This document shows, in pieces, positions 10,612 to 21,649 of a stretch of DNA of 64,000 nt (within the stretch, counting starts at the first letter, position 1; every line of letters begins with the position of its first letter). The translations under genes were made by a program, and so were the position numbers. This stretch comes from Notospermus geniculatus (taxonomy: Eukaryota > Nemertea > Pilidiophora > Heteronemertea > Lineidae), in contig NMRB01000988.1 in NCBI GenBank assembly GCA_002633025.1, positions 44,059-108,058 of the forward strand, in the 5' to 3' direction. The notes below the pieces were generated by a model that was not told the origin of the DNA, did no database searches, and saw only the letters and a program-made list of their open reading frames with translations.

Positions 10612-11183
10612 ATGGTTTCACTCAATTTCAACAGATATTGGGCATAATCTTTTACCGTTCGATAGGCCTATCCTCCGGGTTTCCGATATCAGATATCCCT
10701 TTTACAAATTCCAGCATTCGTTAACTTGTGCAGTCAAAGAAAGTCACTCTCTCTCTCACAAGGAGAATGTGTGGTGCAGGGGCGTAGGCTGGGGGGGGGG
10801 GCAACCTCCCCGCAGCAGTAAGAGAGTTCCGCTGCCTGCAAGCAGAAGAAATACAAACTTGTAGTTGAGTCAATTTTAGTTCAGAATAGCTCTGAAATCA
10901 CATTTCAGAGCACTTAGATTCTAAACATTTTCTGGGGGGACCCTCCTCAGACACCCCTCCAAAGCTCCAAAGCTTTGTTGCTCTTCAGCGTACAGAGCAA
11001 TGACAGTTCCAGTACCGGTATGCTCAAACACCTGCCAAAAAAACTTTCGGGGATTCCTGCCTCAGATAATGCAACTAAATACAGGTCTACACCAAATTTC
11101 ATCCCTAGTCTCAAAGGAGGAGTTCCACCTTCTCAAAAATGTGCACCTCCCCAGGTTCAGACCAGTCTACGCCCTTGACCTTG

Positions 11184-11576
11184 TGGTGGGTCTCGAACCT
11201 AGACTAGTACCTGGTCCTACCGATGGTGTCGCTTTTGAATGGTAGGACCAGTCGTGGCCGCCATTTGTGGAGGAATTCTGACAGTGACGTCACTTGAAAA
11301 TTTTATGTAAATTAATTTATTCAATTCTCAATACGGCTGACGTACCAGAATGCAGATAGAAGGTGACCGACCTTTGACCCAGGAAATTCACCAATCACGC
11401 CGGGGGTTTTCCATGTTAAAAATAGAAAATCTATCAACATAATAGTTCACATACTTACCACCCAGCACCGACCAATCAGAGGCACGAAGGCGGTAGGCAC
11501 GCCCGGTCCTAACATATGCAAAAGCCCGATGTAAAATAGTTAGGATCGGGTACCAGTCTATATCGAACCCAGAACC
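11184..11576. repeat. Inverted-repeat element with tRNA-like ends
   Basis: The left arm (11184-11221, ctcgaacctagactagtacc) matches the right arm (11540-11576) in inverse. A smaller hairpin (cctggtcctacc / ggtaggaccag) lies at 11210-11250. Confidence 0.6.
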
Positions 11577-11630
11577 TCAGCGGTGACAGTCGCCGATGTT
11601 ACAACAGCGCCACCCTGACAAGGTTTCGGC
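11555..11630 (-). ncRNA. tRNA-like (SINE head) sequence, decayed
   Basis: On the minus strand a B-box-like gggttcgat lies about 45 nt after a possible A-box (gggtggcgctg). The cloverleaf is not complete. It is probably a SINE-derived Pol III promoter relic. Confidence 0.35.
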
Positions 11631-12108
11631 ACAGCGAGTAGGTCTTGTCGATTCTATTCGATAAGCAACTTTCTTTGCCAAATGTCAAACCGTTTTATAA
11701 TTTATTCTTAGCATGTCTTGCTTCCAAGAAGATTTCTCTCTTGCTTCTTGTCGCAGTGTCTGAGACTTGCCATGGGCTGCGGGCATGAAGAATTTATGAT
11801 ATTGTCCGTGTTTTCCATCAAGAAAAGCAGGTGAATTCATGTCTTATCAAAGTCCCAAACATTTCAAATGACACTGCCCGAAGCGTAAACGTCTGAAACG
11901 TCGACAATTCGCCACGACATCTGCCGCAAAACAAACACAGATGTCTGCAGAACGGATATGAATATATCCGAATCCAAATTAACCGACATCTGCGAAATTT
12001 GTCCACTCGTTCCAGCCATTAGTTAGAAGCCAAGCACAAATTGGTAATACCATCGGATAGCCAAATGTTATCAGTCTAGTTGATGGTCATATCCCGATTC
12101 TTACTGAT

Positions 12109-12276
12109 AGCTTTATTGGCAACCTTACAACAACGCCGTGACCGATGGGACCGGTTGGTTATTTGTAAATGCCAAAGACGGAACATCAGTACAGGGAATC
12201 GCTAGCGACAACTGGATCCCTGTCGTCGAGGGATTGGTCTCGAACATGCGATTGCCTCATCCTAGACCGGGGTGAG
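12109..12276 (+). CDS. Candidate exon, product unknown
   Basis: A pyrimidine tract ending in gatag precedes 12109. One frame then reads about 54 codons including DGTGWLFVNAKDGTSVQGIA and stops at a TGA overlapping two possible donors (ggg|gtgagg and gag|gtaaag). A second frame starting at the ATG at 12169 uses the better donor gag|gtaaag. The first frame looks more protein-like, but only the second joins the following candidate exon in phase. Neither was recognised. Confidence 0.3.
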
Positions 12277-12368
12277 GTAAAGGACAAGGCGAAATGGAAA
12301 GGCCAAGTGATCCATTTAAAGCAAAGCATTAACCTTGAATTGTCGAAGTTTTTCTTCAATCTGATTAG

Positions 12369-12677
12369 AATACAGCGACAATCGTATCGGGCACGCAATT
12401 TCCTGATAAGATATCGGATCGAGAGCTGCAGAGCGCCAAATACGGCGTTATTGGCTCTATAGACAACACTGGGCGAACTTATTGTACAGCAGGAGAAAAC
12501 CGGAGTGTCCGGAAAATCCCGCTCTGCCAAAGGGAGTCGCCCGCTGTAGTATCACCTGAAGATGGTGTGGCCGGGATGGAACCCGGTGTGGCAGGGACCC
12601 CAGACTTAGATTCCAGCTGCCCCGGGAATCTAAGCCCGGGTTTATTGTTAGGGGTCAGGATACATGTATATGGCTAA
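12369..12677 (+). CDS. Candidate terminal exon, 102 codons, product unknown
   Basis: A strong acceptor (tttttcttcaatctgattag) ends at 12368. The frame aat-aca-gcg then stays open to a TAA at 12675-12677. It includes GSIDNTGRTYCTAGENRSV followed by a Pro/Gly-rich part. It has no early ATG, consistent with a spliced internal or terminal exon. Two other frames are also open over much of this stretch, so chance is possible. No domain was recognised. Confidence 0.35.
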   Translation, partial: NTATIVSGTQFPDKISDRELQSAKYGVIGSIDNTGRTYCTAGENRSVRKIPLCQRESPAVVSPEDGVAGMEPGVAGTPDLDSSCPGNLSPGLLLGVRIHVYG

Positions 12678-12679
12678 AG

Positions 12680-13250
12680 AGACCATTCGAACATAGCCAT
12701 AGCGGACTACATGTATTGTGTCGCTTTATGCAAGCCTGGTTCCTCTGGCCATCGATGGTGGCGCTGACTGACATTCACAATGCCCCTCGGCCTCTATGCC
12801 AACGAACCCTTGACCCCAAACAAATTGCAATATAGAAGGTTTTATGACTGGAATTTGTTGTATGGGTATCAAGGAACATTCCACCCCAAAATCTTACGAT
12901 GGGAAATTACGTAATCGGCGTAAATTCAGTATGGCCGCAAAAATACTTTTTGAGGTGATGTGTATCCTTGTGAGTTGATTTTAAGGGCCTACAAATGTAT
13001 TACAATACATTGTATATATAAATGTGGCACCAAAGAATGGATTTAGGTTTGTCATTCCTAGGACTTTCTCCTCTGGTAGGCCTACACCTGTACCTCAATA
13101 GTGTCAGGCACCGAGTAGATTCATCTGAAACACCCAAGTTTTCTTCCAATGAACATATTGGCTATTGACAGTGACGTCACGTTGGCACGTTGACTATACC
13201 TCATTGATCAGACCCTATACGGTGTGTTCATAGATTCAATCAAAACATCC
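12680..13250. other. No recognised feature
   Basis: No repeat arms, long frames or RNA genes were seen. Confidence 0.4.
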
Positions 13251-13256
13251 AGAATG

Positions 13257-13400
13257 CTATCCTAATGATGAAACCTCATTACCGTCAGCTTCCTCTCCTC
13301 TCACAATGACGATGGTGTTGCCTGCATACACAATGCTGCAATTACGCTGATTTTTCAGTGATGTTTCATACGATGCTCCATGTCCAATCTTTTCGCTGTT
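13257..13400 (-). pseudogene. Kelch-repeat-like 3' exon or relic
   Basis: After a possible acceptor (cgaacag) the minus frame reads to a TAG at 13263-13265, passing through RNCSIVYAGNTIVIVRGEEA. Kelch propeller blades commonly carry a (C/S).IVY..NTIVV.GG core. Here the second Gly of the GG pair is replaced (VRGE). Only one blade-sized stretch is present. It may be the end of a gene lying upstream on the minus strand, a decayed copy, or chance. Confidence 0.3.
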
Positions 13401-13479
13401 CGTTCGCATAGTGGGTTTTAACGGTAAGAAAGAACAAAAGAAAAGATACAGAGCTAAATCCTCCACTAGGTATCAACCA

Positions 13480-14385
13480 ATACCATGGAGAATCAACACA
13501 TTAAGAAACGAAAAAAATATGTTGGAAATTTTTTAAAACGTGTTTTTCAAATTCATGTACATTTTCATGTACATTTCCCTGTACATTTATGTGTATACAA
13601 AATATATGACGAATTCCTAACCGTAGTTTCCATTTTTAGCACATTTTACATTTTATTACACTTTTACAGCTGAGAGTTCTCCATGGAGAATTTGATGGAA
13701 ATCACCCATATATTTTAAACCCGTTACTATTTCATGTTCATAGGCTATAGGCCTACATGTATACGTATTTTCACAGATAAAACACCAAAACTACAAAAGT
13801 GGATAGTATGCCCCTTAAATAATAAACTTATTGGCACCTCTGGTGTCCTCTGCTCCGTTCAGTGCACCTCACATTTGCCACTTCTAGTTACAAGTTTGAG
13901 AATACTAGTACTACATGTATTTTGATTGGACACACCGACGAAGCGCAAACGGAGGTCAGATGGTGTCTGACCCAAACGATTTACTGTCGGACAAGACCGT
14001 CAGTTGTCGGATTTTAGCTAAATCTCCCGTAGGGCTTCTCGAGTTAGACAACCACATACACCAACGGCGCAATCAGGACACTTTGTATAGAAATTGCCGG
14101 GAACCTTATGGTATATATCGTTCTTTTATCAAATTTGAGCACTTGCCCGCGGTGTCCCTGATGAAGCCCTTTGTGGAGTCCGGCTCAATCCAAGGTATCG
14201 CCATTATTTGAAAATGGACGGTCTCTTACCTAATCAGATGGACCATGAATTCAGCGCAATTCTCCACCTCGGAATGCGCCCAGTGGTGTGACGTATGGTT
14301 TCATTCTTCAAGCACTTATTCACCTTCCCTTTAGTTAAAAAATCTCGTACCAGGGCCCGCCACCGGGTTTCTGAACGAAGTGAAA
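13480..14385. other. No gene recognised
   Basis: The stretch contains a short run of catgtacatttt words (13552-13590). Frames at 13915-14211 (plus) and about 14110-14210 (minus) are open but carry no recognisable domain. Confidence 0.35.
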
Positions 14386-14391
14386 ATCTTT

Positions 14392-14510
14392 GGGCCGTAT
14401 TCTAGAACCTTCCTTAACATTAAGGTCCACCTTATATCTATTGTTCCCGATGGTTTTACAATAGACTTAAGGTCGACCTTAACGTTAAGGAACGTTCTAG
14501 AATACGGGCC
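14392..14510. mobile_element. Palindromic MITE, GGGCCGTATTCTAGAAC ends
   Basis: A 119-bp palindrome with arms of about 45 bp that include ccttaacattaaggt. A second family member is at 23780-23898. Confidence 0.8.
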
Positions 14511-14526
14511 TTTGAGTTTCTTCCGT

Positions 14527-14915
14527 CAGCTAAACTCCTTACGCAGTTGTGTACCACGCCCCTTCAGCTTACCCGCTCTCCAAACTGCTTCACTTCGTAG
14601 AAGTCGCCGCGTTTGGTCAACAGATGGCGTCAGGGCACCTGGCGCGAGTTTTATAGCCTATCAGCAGGCTGCTTTGAGAACTCTTTGGCCCGTGGGCAAC
14701 GGATGTTCTTGTGCTGCCATGGCTACTAGATCACATGATCCGCTCAGCCAATGAAAAAGTGTCTCAGGCCAGCTTGGTTACGGGTGGCTCGGCGCTCTCA
14801 TTGTTCGAGTCTCTCAGCGCCATCTGTTGACCAAACGCGGCGAATTTTACGAAGTGAAGCAGTTGTGGAGAGCGGGACACGATCTGCGTAGGGAATTTAT
14901 CTGTCATCGGGCATG
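14527..14915. mobile_element. Palindromic MITE, 58-bp inner arms
   Basis: The arms at 14572-14629 and 14819-14877 are near-perfect inverse copies (cgccgcgtttggtcaacaga / inverse). Weaker outer matching (taaactccttacgcag / inverse) extends the element to about 14527-14915. Confidence 0.8.
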
Positions 14916-14972
14916 GTTCCTTTCACACCAACAGAATGTACTACCGATACAAAGCAAAAACACCCTTTATAT

Positions 14973-15275
14973 CAGTGTTTCTCCCAGAGGGGGAGGGGGA
15001 GGGGGGATGATCCCCTCCTCAAAAATTTCAAGGAGGGGATATCCCCCCTCAAGTTTGCAGACTAACCATTTTCAAACATCACTATTTTCACTTCAGTAGT
15101 GTTTTTCTTTAATTTCTTACATTTCAAATGCAATTTTTTATGCAGAAGGAAGACTAATTTTGCATTTTGGAGTGTAAAAATGACTCTGGAGGCCATTTTT
15201 AACAAAAAAAAACGAAAAAAAAATTTTGAAAATTTTTTTTCCTCCCCCTCCTTGAAAATCCTGGCGGAAAGCCTG
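14973..15275. mobile_element. Non-autonomous hAT-like element
   Basis: The ends read CAGTGTTTCTCCCAGAGG and, inverted, CAGGCTTTCCGCCAGGAT, the usual hAT-like terminus form. G-rich and C-rich tracts sit inside the ends. The flanks share only a short tatat, so an 8-bp duplication cannot be confirmed. The interior is A/T-rich and non-coding. Confidence 0.6.
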
Positions 15276-15822
15276 TATATACCTTGATATGTCATGTAAA
15301 GTAATTTTGCCAATCTCCCCTAGTGTGATTGGAAAGCTGGAACACAAAGCAGCAACGTATTGAACCACTTATGCCGTAATAGGAAACTTTCTGAATGCTA
15401 TGCCATGGGCCTGTATATTTCGTTCAATAAAGGCCTACACAGGTTGAATTAACAAACTTTACACCTGCTTATTATTGGACTTGTAACAATGTTTGCATTG
15501 AAAAGTCCCATAAACAATATGGCGGGACAATAAAATCGATCGTTGCACAGAACTGTTTGGTGATTGGCCAAAATCAAAAACAATTATTTTTTTAGAAAAC
15601 CTGCAACCCTGGATCCAGGTCATACACAAAACACCTGCTGTTAGGATATCTTTTTTCCAATCGAGCGCAGAAATGTTTTTCCTTTTAAGTCAGGCATAAA
15701 ACAGATAAAATTTTTCATGGGAATTTTATCATCGTTGCAGATTTGATTTTTGGAGAGAAAAAAACAGCGTGATTGTAACTTTTAAATCAGGGACACGACG
15801 TTCTGCATGTTTACAATGGGCA

Positions 15823-15931
15823 GGGGCCTGTTTAATAAAGTGACTTTAGGCTAATGGTACCGTTAACCAAATGGAAAATGCATTGAGTTAATGGTACCAT
15901 TAACTTAAAGTCACTTTATGAAACAGGCCCC
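15823..15931. mobile_element. Small palindromic MITE, GGGGCCTGTTT ends
   Basis: 109 bp; the ends ggggcctgttt.ataaagtgac are inverted at 15906-15931. The centre also pairs (aatggtaccgttaac / gttaatggtaccatt). Confidence 0.85.
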
Positions 15932-16461
15932 AGGTGTACAAAAACGTGTACATATAAATGTAAAATGCAGTCAACTTCGAGTGTGAAGACACGGTCTTTC
16001 CCAAGCCCAAGATGTTCTTGGGTCTATTCCCATTTCGCCCCCTACAAACTCTGTTGCTAACCCTGACGCTAACTCTACATATACAATCGGAGGGCAAATT
16101 GGGAAAATGGTAAGCCACCATTTACTGTATCTATTTTTTCAACCAAGAAACAAAGTCCAGATGAAAATGCACTTGAACACATACATGTACTTGTCACATA
16201 TTCTGAGTATCTGGCGCCCCCTGGCGAGAAAATCACCTGTCAATCATAATCACGCGAGAACCCTTGTCCGAACGGTAATTGGCATCGCGTGACTGACACC
16301 CATCATCTGTAGAAACATCCATCTTACATTTACCCTGTTGTGAATCGAACGAACGTGACGAAGAAGCGATGTAGAGCGACATGCAAAACACGTTGGTTTG
16401 ACAGTAATGATGGATGGTGCACTGACCTACTAGTAATCAATTTAATACTTTATAGTTATCA
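15932..16461. other. No recognised feature
   Basis: Short frames only. A gttagcgtcagggttagcaa-like word on the minus strand at about 16052-16071 is a local repeat without further context. Confidence 0.35.
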
Positions 16462-16657
16462 GATAAATATCAAGAAGTCAACTTCCAGAAACTTGCAAAT
16501 TTTCGACCCCAACCGGGGTCTTCCTCGAGCTCACAGGCACTTTCAGTTGGAAAGACCAGAAATGTTGGAGACACCAGGTGTCTTTTCTGGTCTCTCCAAC
16601 TGAAAAGGGGTCGAAAATTTGCAAGTTTCTGGAAGTTGACTTTTCTTGATATTTATC
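16462..16657. mobile_element. Full-length palindromic MITE, 196 bp
   Basis: The outer arms 16462-16510 and 16607-16657 (gataaatatcaag ... ttcgacccc) pair almost perfectly. An inner hairpin (16543-16602, cagttggaaagaccagaaa / inverse) fills most of the loop. A relic lies in the intron at 1990-2032. Confidence 0.85.
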
Positions 16658-16707
16658 ATTTTGTGTGTCAGTTTTTGTGCTTCCTCGTTCTTTGAATACA
16701 TAGTCAT

Positions 16708-16839
16708 CAGGGCCGTATTTAGCTTTTTGGTCCTGGGTGGGGGAGCCTCTCGGGGGGGGGGGGGCGAAGACCTGTTTTTNNNNNNNNNNNNNNNNNNNNN
16801 NNNNNNNCTGCCCCCCCCCCCCCGCTAAATACGGCCCTG
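16708..16839. mobile_element. CAGGGCCGTATTTA element, with 28-base gap
   Basis: The ends are CAGGGCCGTATTTAG and CTAAATACGGCCCTG. Flanks gtcat and atcat fit a 5-bp target duplication with one mismatch. Poly-G and poly-C interior tracts surround an N run at 16780-16807. A second copy with a clean duplication is at 38316-38482. Confidence 0.8.
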
Positions 16840-17480
16840 ATCATTGGAGAACTCTGAACAAATCATCTGCCGGCAAAAAAACATAAAGTCAACAATCTGA
16901 GATGACGTCACGAACGTCAAAATGCAACTTTTCAGCAGAATTGATGGCTTCATATGGCGTCGACAAAAAAATGCGAGACATCATCATCATCTTCGTAAAG
17001 TATTTCTTAATGGACCGCAGCTATTACTACGTCTGGCTCATTGCAACTTGAGGATTTTTTCCCAATGAATTGTTCCCGAAATAATCCGACTGCCAGAGAC
17101 AGGTCTACTTTCCCTCACCACAGTAGCATTGATTAAAATTTTGAGCGACGAGAGACAAGTAATTGGCTTTCCTTAAAACGTTCCACTCGAGCCTTCAGGA
17201 GATGCGTGGTGGCTGATAGTAATTAAGCAATTTGCTCGGTAAGCGTTTCATCGCCCGAAGACACTAGCATCGAGTGAGTGCTTCACACGGAGAAGTGCAC
17301 ATTGTGTAAAGACCGCTTGGGGGTTGTCGTAATTATCGAGTTCGATGTTGCAAAACCGTTTCTTTGCGGTTTTCAAATGTATTGGATTTTTGTAGGCGAG
17401 TGCAGTCCACTTACATTTTGTATTGTGAGTGTTTTTTTACGATCTGATCTGGTTCTCGCTTCATTTTTGATATTAAGCAG
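16840..17480. other. No recognised feature
   Basis: No repeat arms or gene structure were seen. A 69-codon frame at 17278 has no recognisable domain. Confidence 0.35.
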
Positions 17481-17602
17481 CAGCTAAGAAAGACGTTGGG
17501 TGGCGCTGCAGTCGGCAGGATGATCTCGAGTCATAGCTGAGAAAGACGCTGGTAAATAGACGTCACAAAACGTTATAGAAGTTTTGACCTGCTTCGACAC
17601 CA

Positions 17603-17713
17603 GGGCCCAGATTCATAAAACCTCTCTAAGCTTAGTTACCTGCTAAATTTCCCTGTTTGAACAGGCCAATGTACACTGGCAACCCGAGCTAGCAAGATTT
17701 TATGAATAGGCCC
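17603..17713. mobile_element. GGGCCCAGATTCATAAAA palindromic MITE
   Basis: The ends gggcccagattcataaaa and ttttatgaataggccc are inverse. It belongs to the broad family also seen at 20580-20687, 31425-31930 and 41300-41640. Confidence 0.75.
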
Positions 17714-17766
17714 AGATCATCGTTATTACCACAGCCAATCGTCTTCCGCAGTTGGGACTACAGAGT

Positions 17767-18003
17767 TTTTAGAATTAGAATTATTTTATTTCCACCAAGT
17801 ACATACAGAATGCACCTTTGGTGCGTGCAGTCTTATAACAGTTGCAAGATGAAGTGAACAATGACATGAATGAAACAGGAGGCCACAAGGACCGGATAGA
17901 AAAAATATATAACATACAACAGGACAATTAACATGTTAACTGATAAACAGGTCGCAAGGACCTTGGAGAATTAGTCTATACAGAGCTTCTTTACCTCATT
18001 TAA
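17767..18003 (-). mobile_element. 3' tail of a non-LTR retrotransposon (CR1/L2-like)
   Basis: On the minus strand the tail reads ...tgtacttggtggaaataaaat at its end, preceded by the phrases ggtccttgcgacctg and ggtccttgtggcctcc. CR1/L2-type tails commonly end with a short A/T-rich repeat of this kind. No reverse transcriptase frame is present; the copy is 5'-truncated. Confidence 0.45.
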
Positions 18004-18164
18004 AAAGGATGTTTGCTGACGACTGCAGCGCCACCCAACGTCTTTCTCAGCTGCGACTTCGGATTACCTCACAACGACTACAGATCACCTTCTCCAAAGT
18101 TACCAATATTACCCAGACAATAGTTTCAAGTAGACTTATAGCACTGGTACCTTTATCTGCAAAC

Positions 18165-18659
18165 TCACGACTTACTTTTAGAACCTATAAAATTGAGACA
18201 GTCTGTTCTCAAGGGTACAGCGAGTGTTTGCTGACAATTTAAGTAGATATACATTATGTTGCATGATACAAGTGATATTTGCTTTTTGAGTGAGTCTTTC
18301 AAGTGTTGTGTGTTGTTTACGAAGACACGGTGTTCAGTGTAGCAAAATATTGGACTTAGCAGTGAAGAGCGAATTCGCATGAATGTGCAAGTCATTGAAC
18401 GCCATTGCTGAAGATAATCGAAACTGAAGATAACAACAACAAGATGTATATGTACATGTATATTGCATCTGATGTTGTATGCCGAAGTTTGTATGATGAT
18501 TGTCTTTGAAAAAAGTGAAAAATAATGTAGAATTTGTATACGTCGTAATAGAATTGAATATTGTGCACTTTTTACACTACTTTCCATTTGCCCATGCGTT
18601 GTAGACGTCAGGTACATGTGCGTGCACACTTGCGGTGTGTGCATCGCGAATTTCACCAC
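18165..18659 (-). other. 164-codon open frame, probably not a gene
   Basis: This is one of the longer frames in the window, but its composition (His, Ser, Tyr and Met runs from tgtatatgtacatg words) is not protein-like and no domain was recognised. It is listed so the gap is not read as unexamined. Confidence 0.3.
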
Positions 18660-18782
18660 GCCAGAACTCTCCCAGTGTTCTGACTTGCGGTGAGGTGAGA
18701 TGTGCGGTTCGACAACATTGTCAGAGTACAGGCGTGGTCAAATCCGCATCATACCGCACCGCATCGCAGTGTGCACGCACCT

Positions 18783-18922
18783 GGGGTAGCGAGCATAAAG
18801 GGGTCGTAACCCTACGTCAGGCCTTAGCCAGGCGAAGTGCTGGTCGATGCCCTATCCTCGACAAGCACTACGCCTGGCTTAGGCCTGACGTAGGGTTACG
18901 ACCCCTTTATGCTCGCTACCCC
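18783..18922. mobile_element. Near-perfect palindrome, 52-bp arms
   Basis: 18783-18834 and 18871-18922 are inverse with about one mismatch (ggggtagcgagcataaagg / inverse). The loop is 36 nt. The very high arm identity suggests recent insertion or active arm conversion. Confidence 0.85.
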
Positions 18923-18988
18923 CGTAGCGCTGCATGCACTGGGCATGTACATGTACGACAGAACAATGTACGACTTTACGAAAGCTTC

Positions 18989-19929
18989 CAGGGGCGGATC
19001 CAAGATTTGGGAAGAGGGGGCGCTTTGTGCTAGGAACATTGAAAGGGGCTGGAGGAAGAACGCTCCCATGTCCAAAGTGTGCATATTTCAGAAAGTATTG
19101 CTCCGATTTGGATAAAATTCGCAGTGGTGATACTTGACAGCAAAAGATCAACAGTCACCATGCAGAGAGAACAAAAAACCTAATTATCTAAAACAATGCT
19201 TTTTGAACCTCAACAAAAGTAGAGAAATAACTGGGTTTTTTTGGCTCAGAATCGGCATAGGTATTCAGTCATTGTTTCTCATTAACTTTCCAGTTGAAAT
19301 CTTCACTTATTTTCACACAATTACGATAAAACAATGATGTTTACTTCAACTTCTAATGGGTGTACTCAACAGCAGGAATGACAACAAGAAAACCACTTCG
19401 CACCATGCAGACCTACCACCATGTCATGGTTGGCTGATCTGCTGATTGCAAGTTCAGGTCAACATTGTATTACCAAATAACTGCATCAAGGCGATGATGC
19501 AATACATTCACTGACTAGTCAAGCAGGGTAGGCCTTCGACATTATATAGTGTAGTGTATGTGTAAGCTTACAGTGTATTTTTGGTTATATAAAGCATAAT
19601 GCAACATGTTCAATTCTGGTGACACTGCTTCTGCACATAACACTCGTAATTATGTTCATTGCATTAGGTAATAGACCCCCAGGAATAGGCCTANCACTGT
19701 TACATAATATTACTACTTCTCTTCATGGTGATTGTTAATCTTTCAGATTCAAGTGTCACCACTGCGAATTTTATTTAAATCAGACCCATACTTTCTGAGA
19801 TATGCACACTTTGGACATGGGAGCGTTCTTCCTCCAGCCCCTTTGGGCCAAATTCCAGAATTTCACGGTCGGTTTTACAGACGTGTTGGCCAAAAGGGGA
19901 GTCGCGCCCCACTCTGGATCCGCGCCTGG
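18989..19929. mobile_element. Non-autonomous hAT-like element, about 940 bp
   Basis: The ends CAGGGGCGGATCCAAG and (inverse) CCAGGCGCGGATCCAGAG are of the hAT type. Subterminal blocks on both sides repeat in inverse (gcgttcttcctccagcccc, gtgcatatttcagaaagta). The interior (19140-19730) is A/T-rich, non-coding and contains an n at 19694. Shorter relatives lie at 3040-3190 and 22885-23037. Confidence 0.7.
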
Positions 19930-20204
19930 CTTCGAAGCCCTAGCGACTGTTTTACGAACGATCTACATCTCACGACTATTTCCCACACTATTATAGTCAT
20001 GGACACATTCGATTGCTTTAGCGAAAAAATCACTCGTTTTGCAAAATTGTATTGATGAAATAATCAATCATTGTAAGAACTCGTAAGGGAGTTAACAGAC
20101 GACATAACAAACAAGTGTTACTGATCAATACAACTGTATACATATTTATAACCATCTACAGAGTGCACTGTGTGACCCATGTAATGAAAGGGGCACTGTC
20201 TGTC
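19930..20204. other. No recognised feature
   Basis: A/T-rich DNA, no repeat arms or gene structure seen. Confidence 0.35.
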
Positions 20205-20323
20205 TTCCTTCCCTATCCTGCGCTGAACATACCCGCGTTAAGGGAGACCTCTATTGACAATGTTGTTAAACTACCGCTCATCAACCTCGCCCCATGCAGA
20301 GTAACTCTCGTTCCTAGGGTACC
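20205..20323 (+). repeat. Dispersed repeat shared with 33990-34135 and 42970-43110
   Basis: Blocks ttccttccctatcctgcgct, aagggagacctct and tcaacctcgccccatg occur in the same order at all three sites. Its borders are not defined. Confidence 0.65.
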
Positions 20324-20579
20324 CACGTATGCATTGCATTGTAATCATACATTCTCCAACATGTGGCGAAAGCCAAAAGCCACAGTATTGGAGAATAATG
20401 CAATCACCGCCAGTGGCGCCGGCTGTCGACAAAAAAAGTGGTAATATTGTGGCCCTTTAAAGGCCCGTCCAGTGTGCTGCCTGCCTTCTGTTACGATTTG
20501 TACTTTGAACTTGCAGTGTCCTGTGTGCACGTCACTATAATACACAAATTGGGGCTGAACAGTGCATGGTCCGAACACT

Positions 20580-20687
20580 GGGCCCATATTCATAAAACTA
20601 CTTAGTCTAAGTGTGACACTTATCCTTTGTTGAAAACAAAAGATAAGTATCACACTTTGACTCAAGTATGTTTATGAATATGGACCC
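20580..20687. mobile_element. GGGCCCATATTCATAAA palindromic MITE
   Basis: 108 bp; the ends gggcccatattcataaa and tttatgaatatggaccc are inverse, and inner arms aagtgtgacacttatc also pair. Confidence 0.8.
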
Positions 20688-20689
20688 TG

Positions 20690-21370
20690 GCCTCCAAATA
20701 TCTGTACGGCGGCCATGCGTGTTTCGTTGCCGTTGAAATCACCGTGCAGCCGGAGGAAGAGGCCGGTCTCCTTCCGAAGAGTACAATACGGTAATTCCAT
20801 TGCTTTTACATGAAATTGCTCACAGTACAGCTTCGCCTCCGACAAAATCGTGTCCTTTCAGATTGTTCTCCCGCAGTTATCATGATTTAATGCGATATAT
20901 TAGAGGATTTAATTCGCCTTCGCACGATTGCACTCCGAGTTAAAGCGATTGGAGCAAATAAATCAGATCTACACGGACGGATTTCAATCGAGACTGCGGC
21001 TTCTCTGAGCGATTGATTCCGTTTAACGACACGAGAATATTTACCATCGAACCGAGGCATTGTGTCAACTGATTTCTTCGAAAAGTTTTCTCTGTAGTGT
21101 AATCTTAGAACTTGAGATGTCACGGAAAGCCGCGGTGCAATTTCAGGCACAATTATTCTCTTCCGACAAGAATTTCACCACGCCGAGTCTATTACCATAA
21201 TGGCCTTCGACCCTCGATTTTCGAGGTCGTTGCTGCTTTGGTGCCCCATGTTATTAGTTTATTTAGATGATTTAGGGGTCGTTTTTGGCGCAGCAGACTT
21301 GAAACGAGGTGTGGATCCATTATATGACCGAATATCGGGGGTTGGCCTAGTTTTCAATGCGCTATGTTCC
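20690..21370. other. No gene confirmed; minus frame 20887-21150 open
   Basis: An 87-codon minus frame is open at 20887-21150 with mixed basic composition but no domain I recognise. The stretch lies just upstream of the promoter-like block at 21.5 kb. Confidence 0.25.
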
Positions 21371-21509
21371 TAACGAGCCACCGTAGGTACGCGCATGCGC
21401 TGTGAGTGCATAGCAGCAGAATTTCACGAGCAGCACAAAAAACACGTCATACCCGGTAGATTGGCCGCATCTCACCGCTAGGGTTGTTTACTGAAAGCCC
21501 CCTAGTGGT

Positions 21510-21640
21510 GGGATCGGGATCACAGAGGCGCCGCCGCCATTTTGTTGTTGTCGTCGCTGTCAGCCTCGGCGGAGTCGTACGAAATGAATGAGATCAGCGC
21601 ACAGTGATTGAGCAGTGGGCCTACCACATAAGGCCGTGAT
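21510..21640 (+). promoter_or_regulatory. Promoter-like block with YY1-type site
   Basis: This is a GC- and CpG-rich block in otherwise A/T-rich DNA. It contains gccgccgccattttgttg at about 21530-21547, whose reverse strand carries the CAAAATGGCGGC form of the YY1 site often found just downstream of transcription starts. The following ATGs are not followed by a long frame, so it could be an untranslated first exon. Confidence 0.35.
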
Positions 21641-21649
21641 GTCCGACAG

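Larger units (their letters stand above)
17481..18053. repeat. Inverted repeat, 34-bp arms, enclosing nested elements
   Basis: 17481-17514 and 18020-18053 are inverse copies (gacgttgggtggcgctgcag). The 505-bp spacer holds a MITE and a LINE tail, listed separately, which suggests later nesting. Confidence 0.8.

Noticed and set aside
18165-18659. 164-codon minus open frame
   Set aside because: Composition follows tgtatatg/tacatg words, no domain, no splice context.
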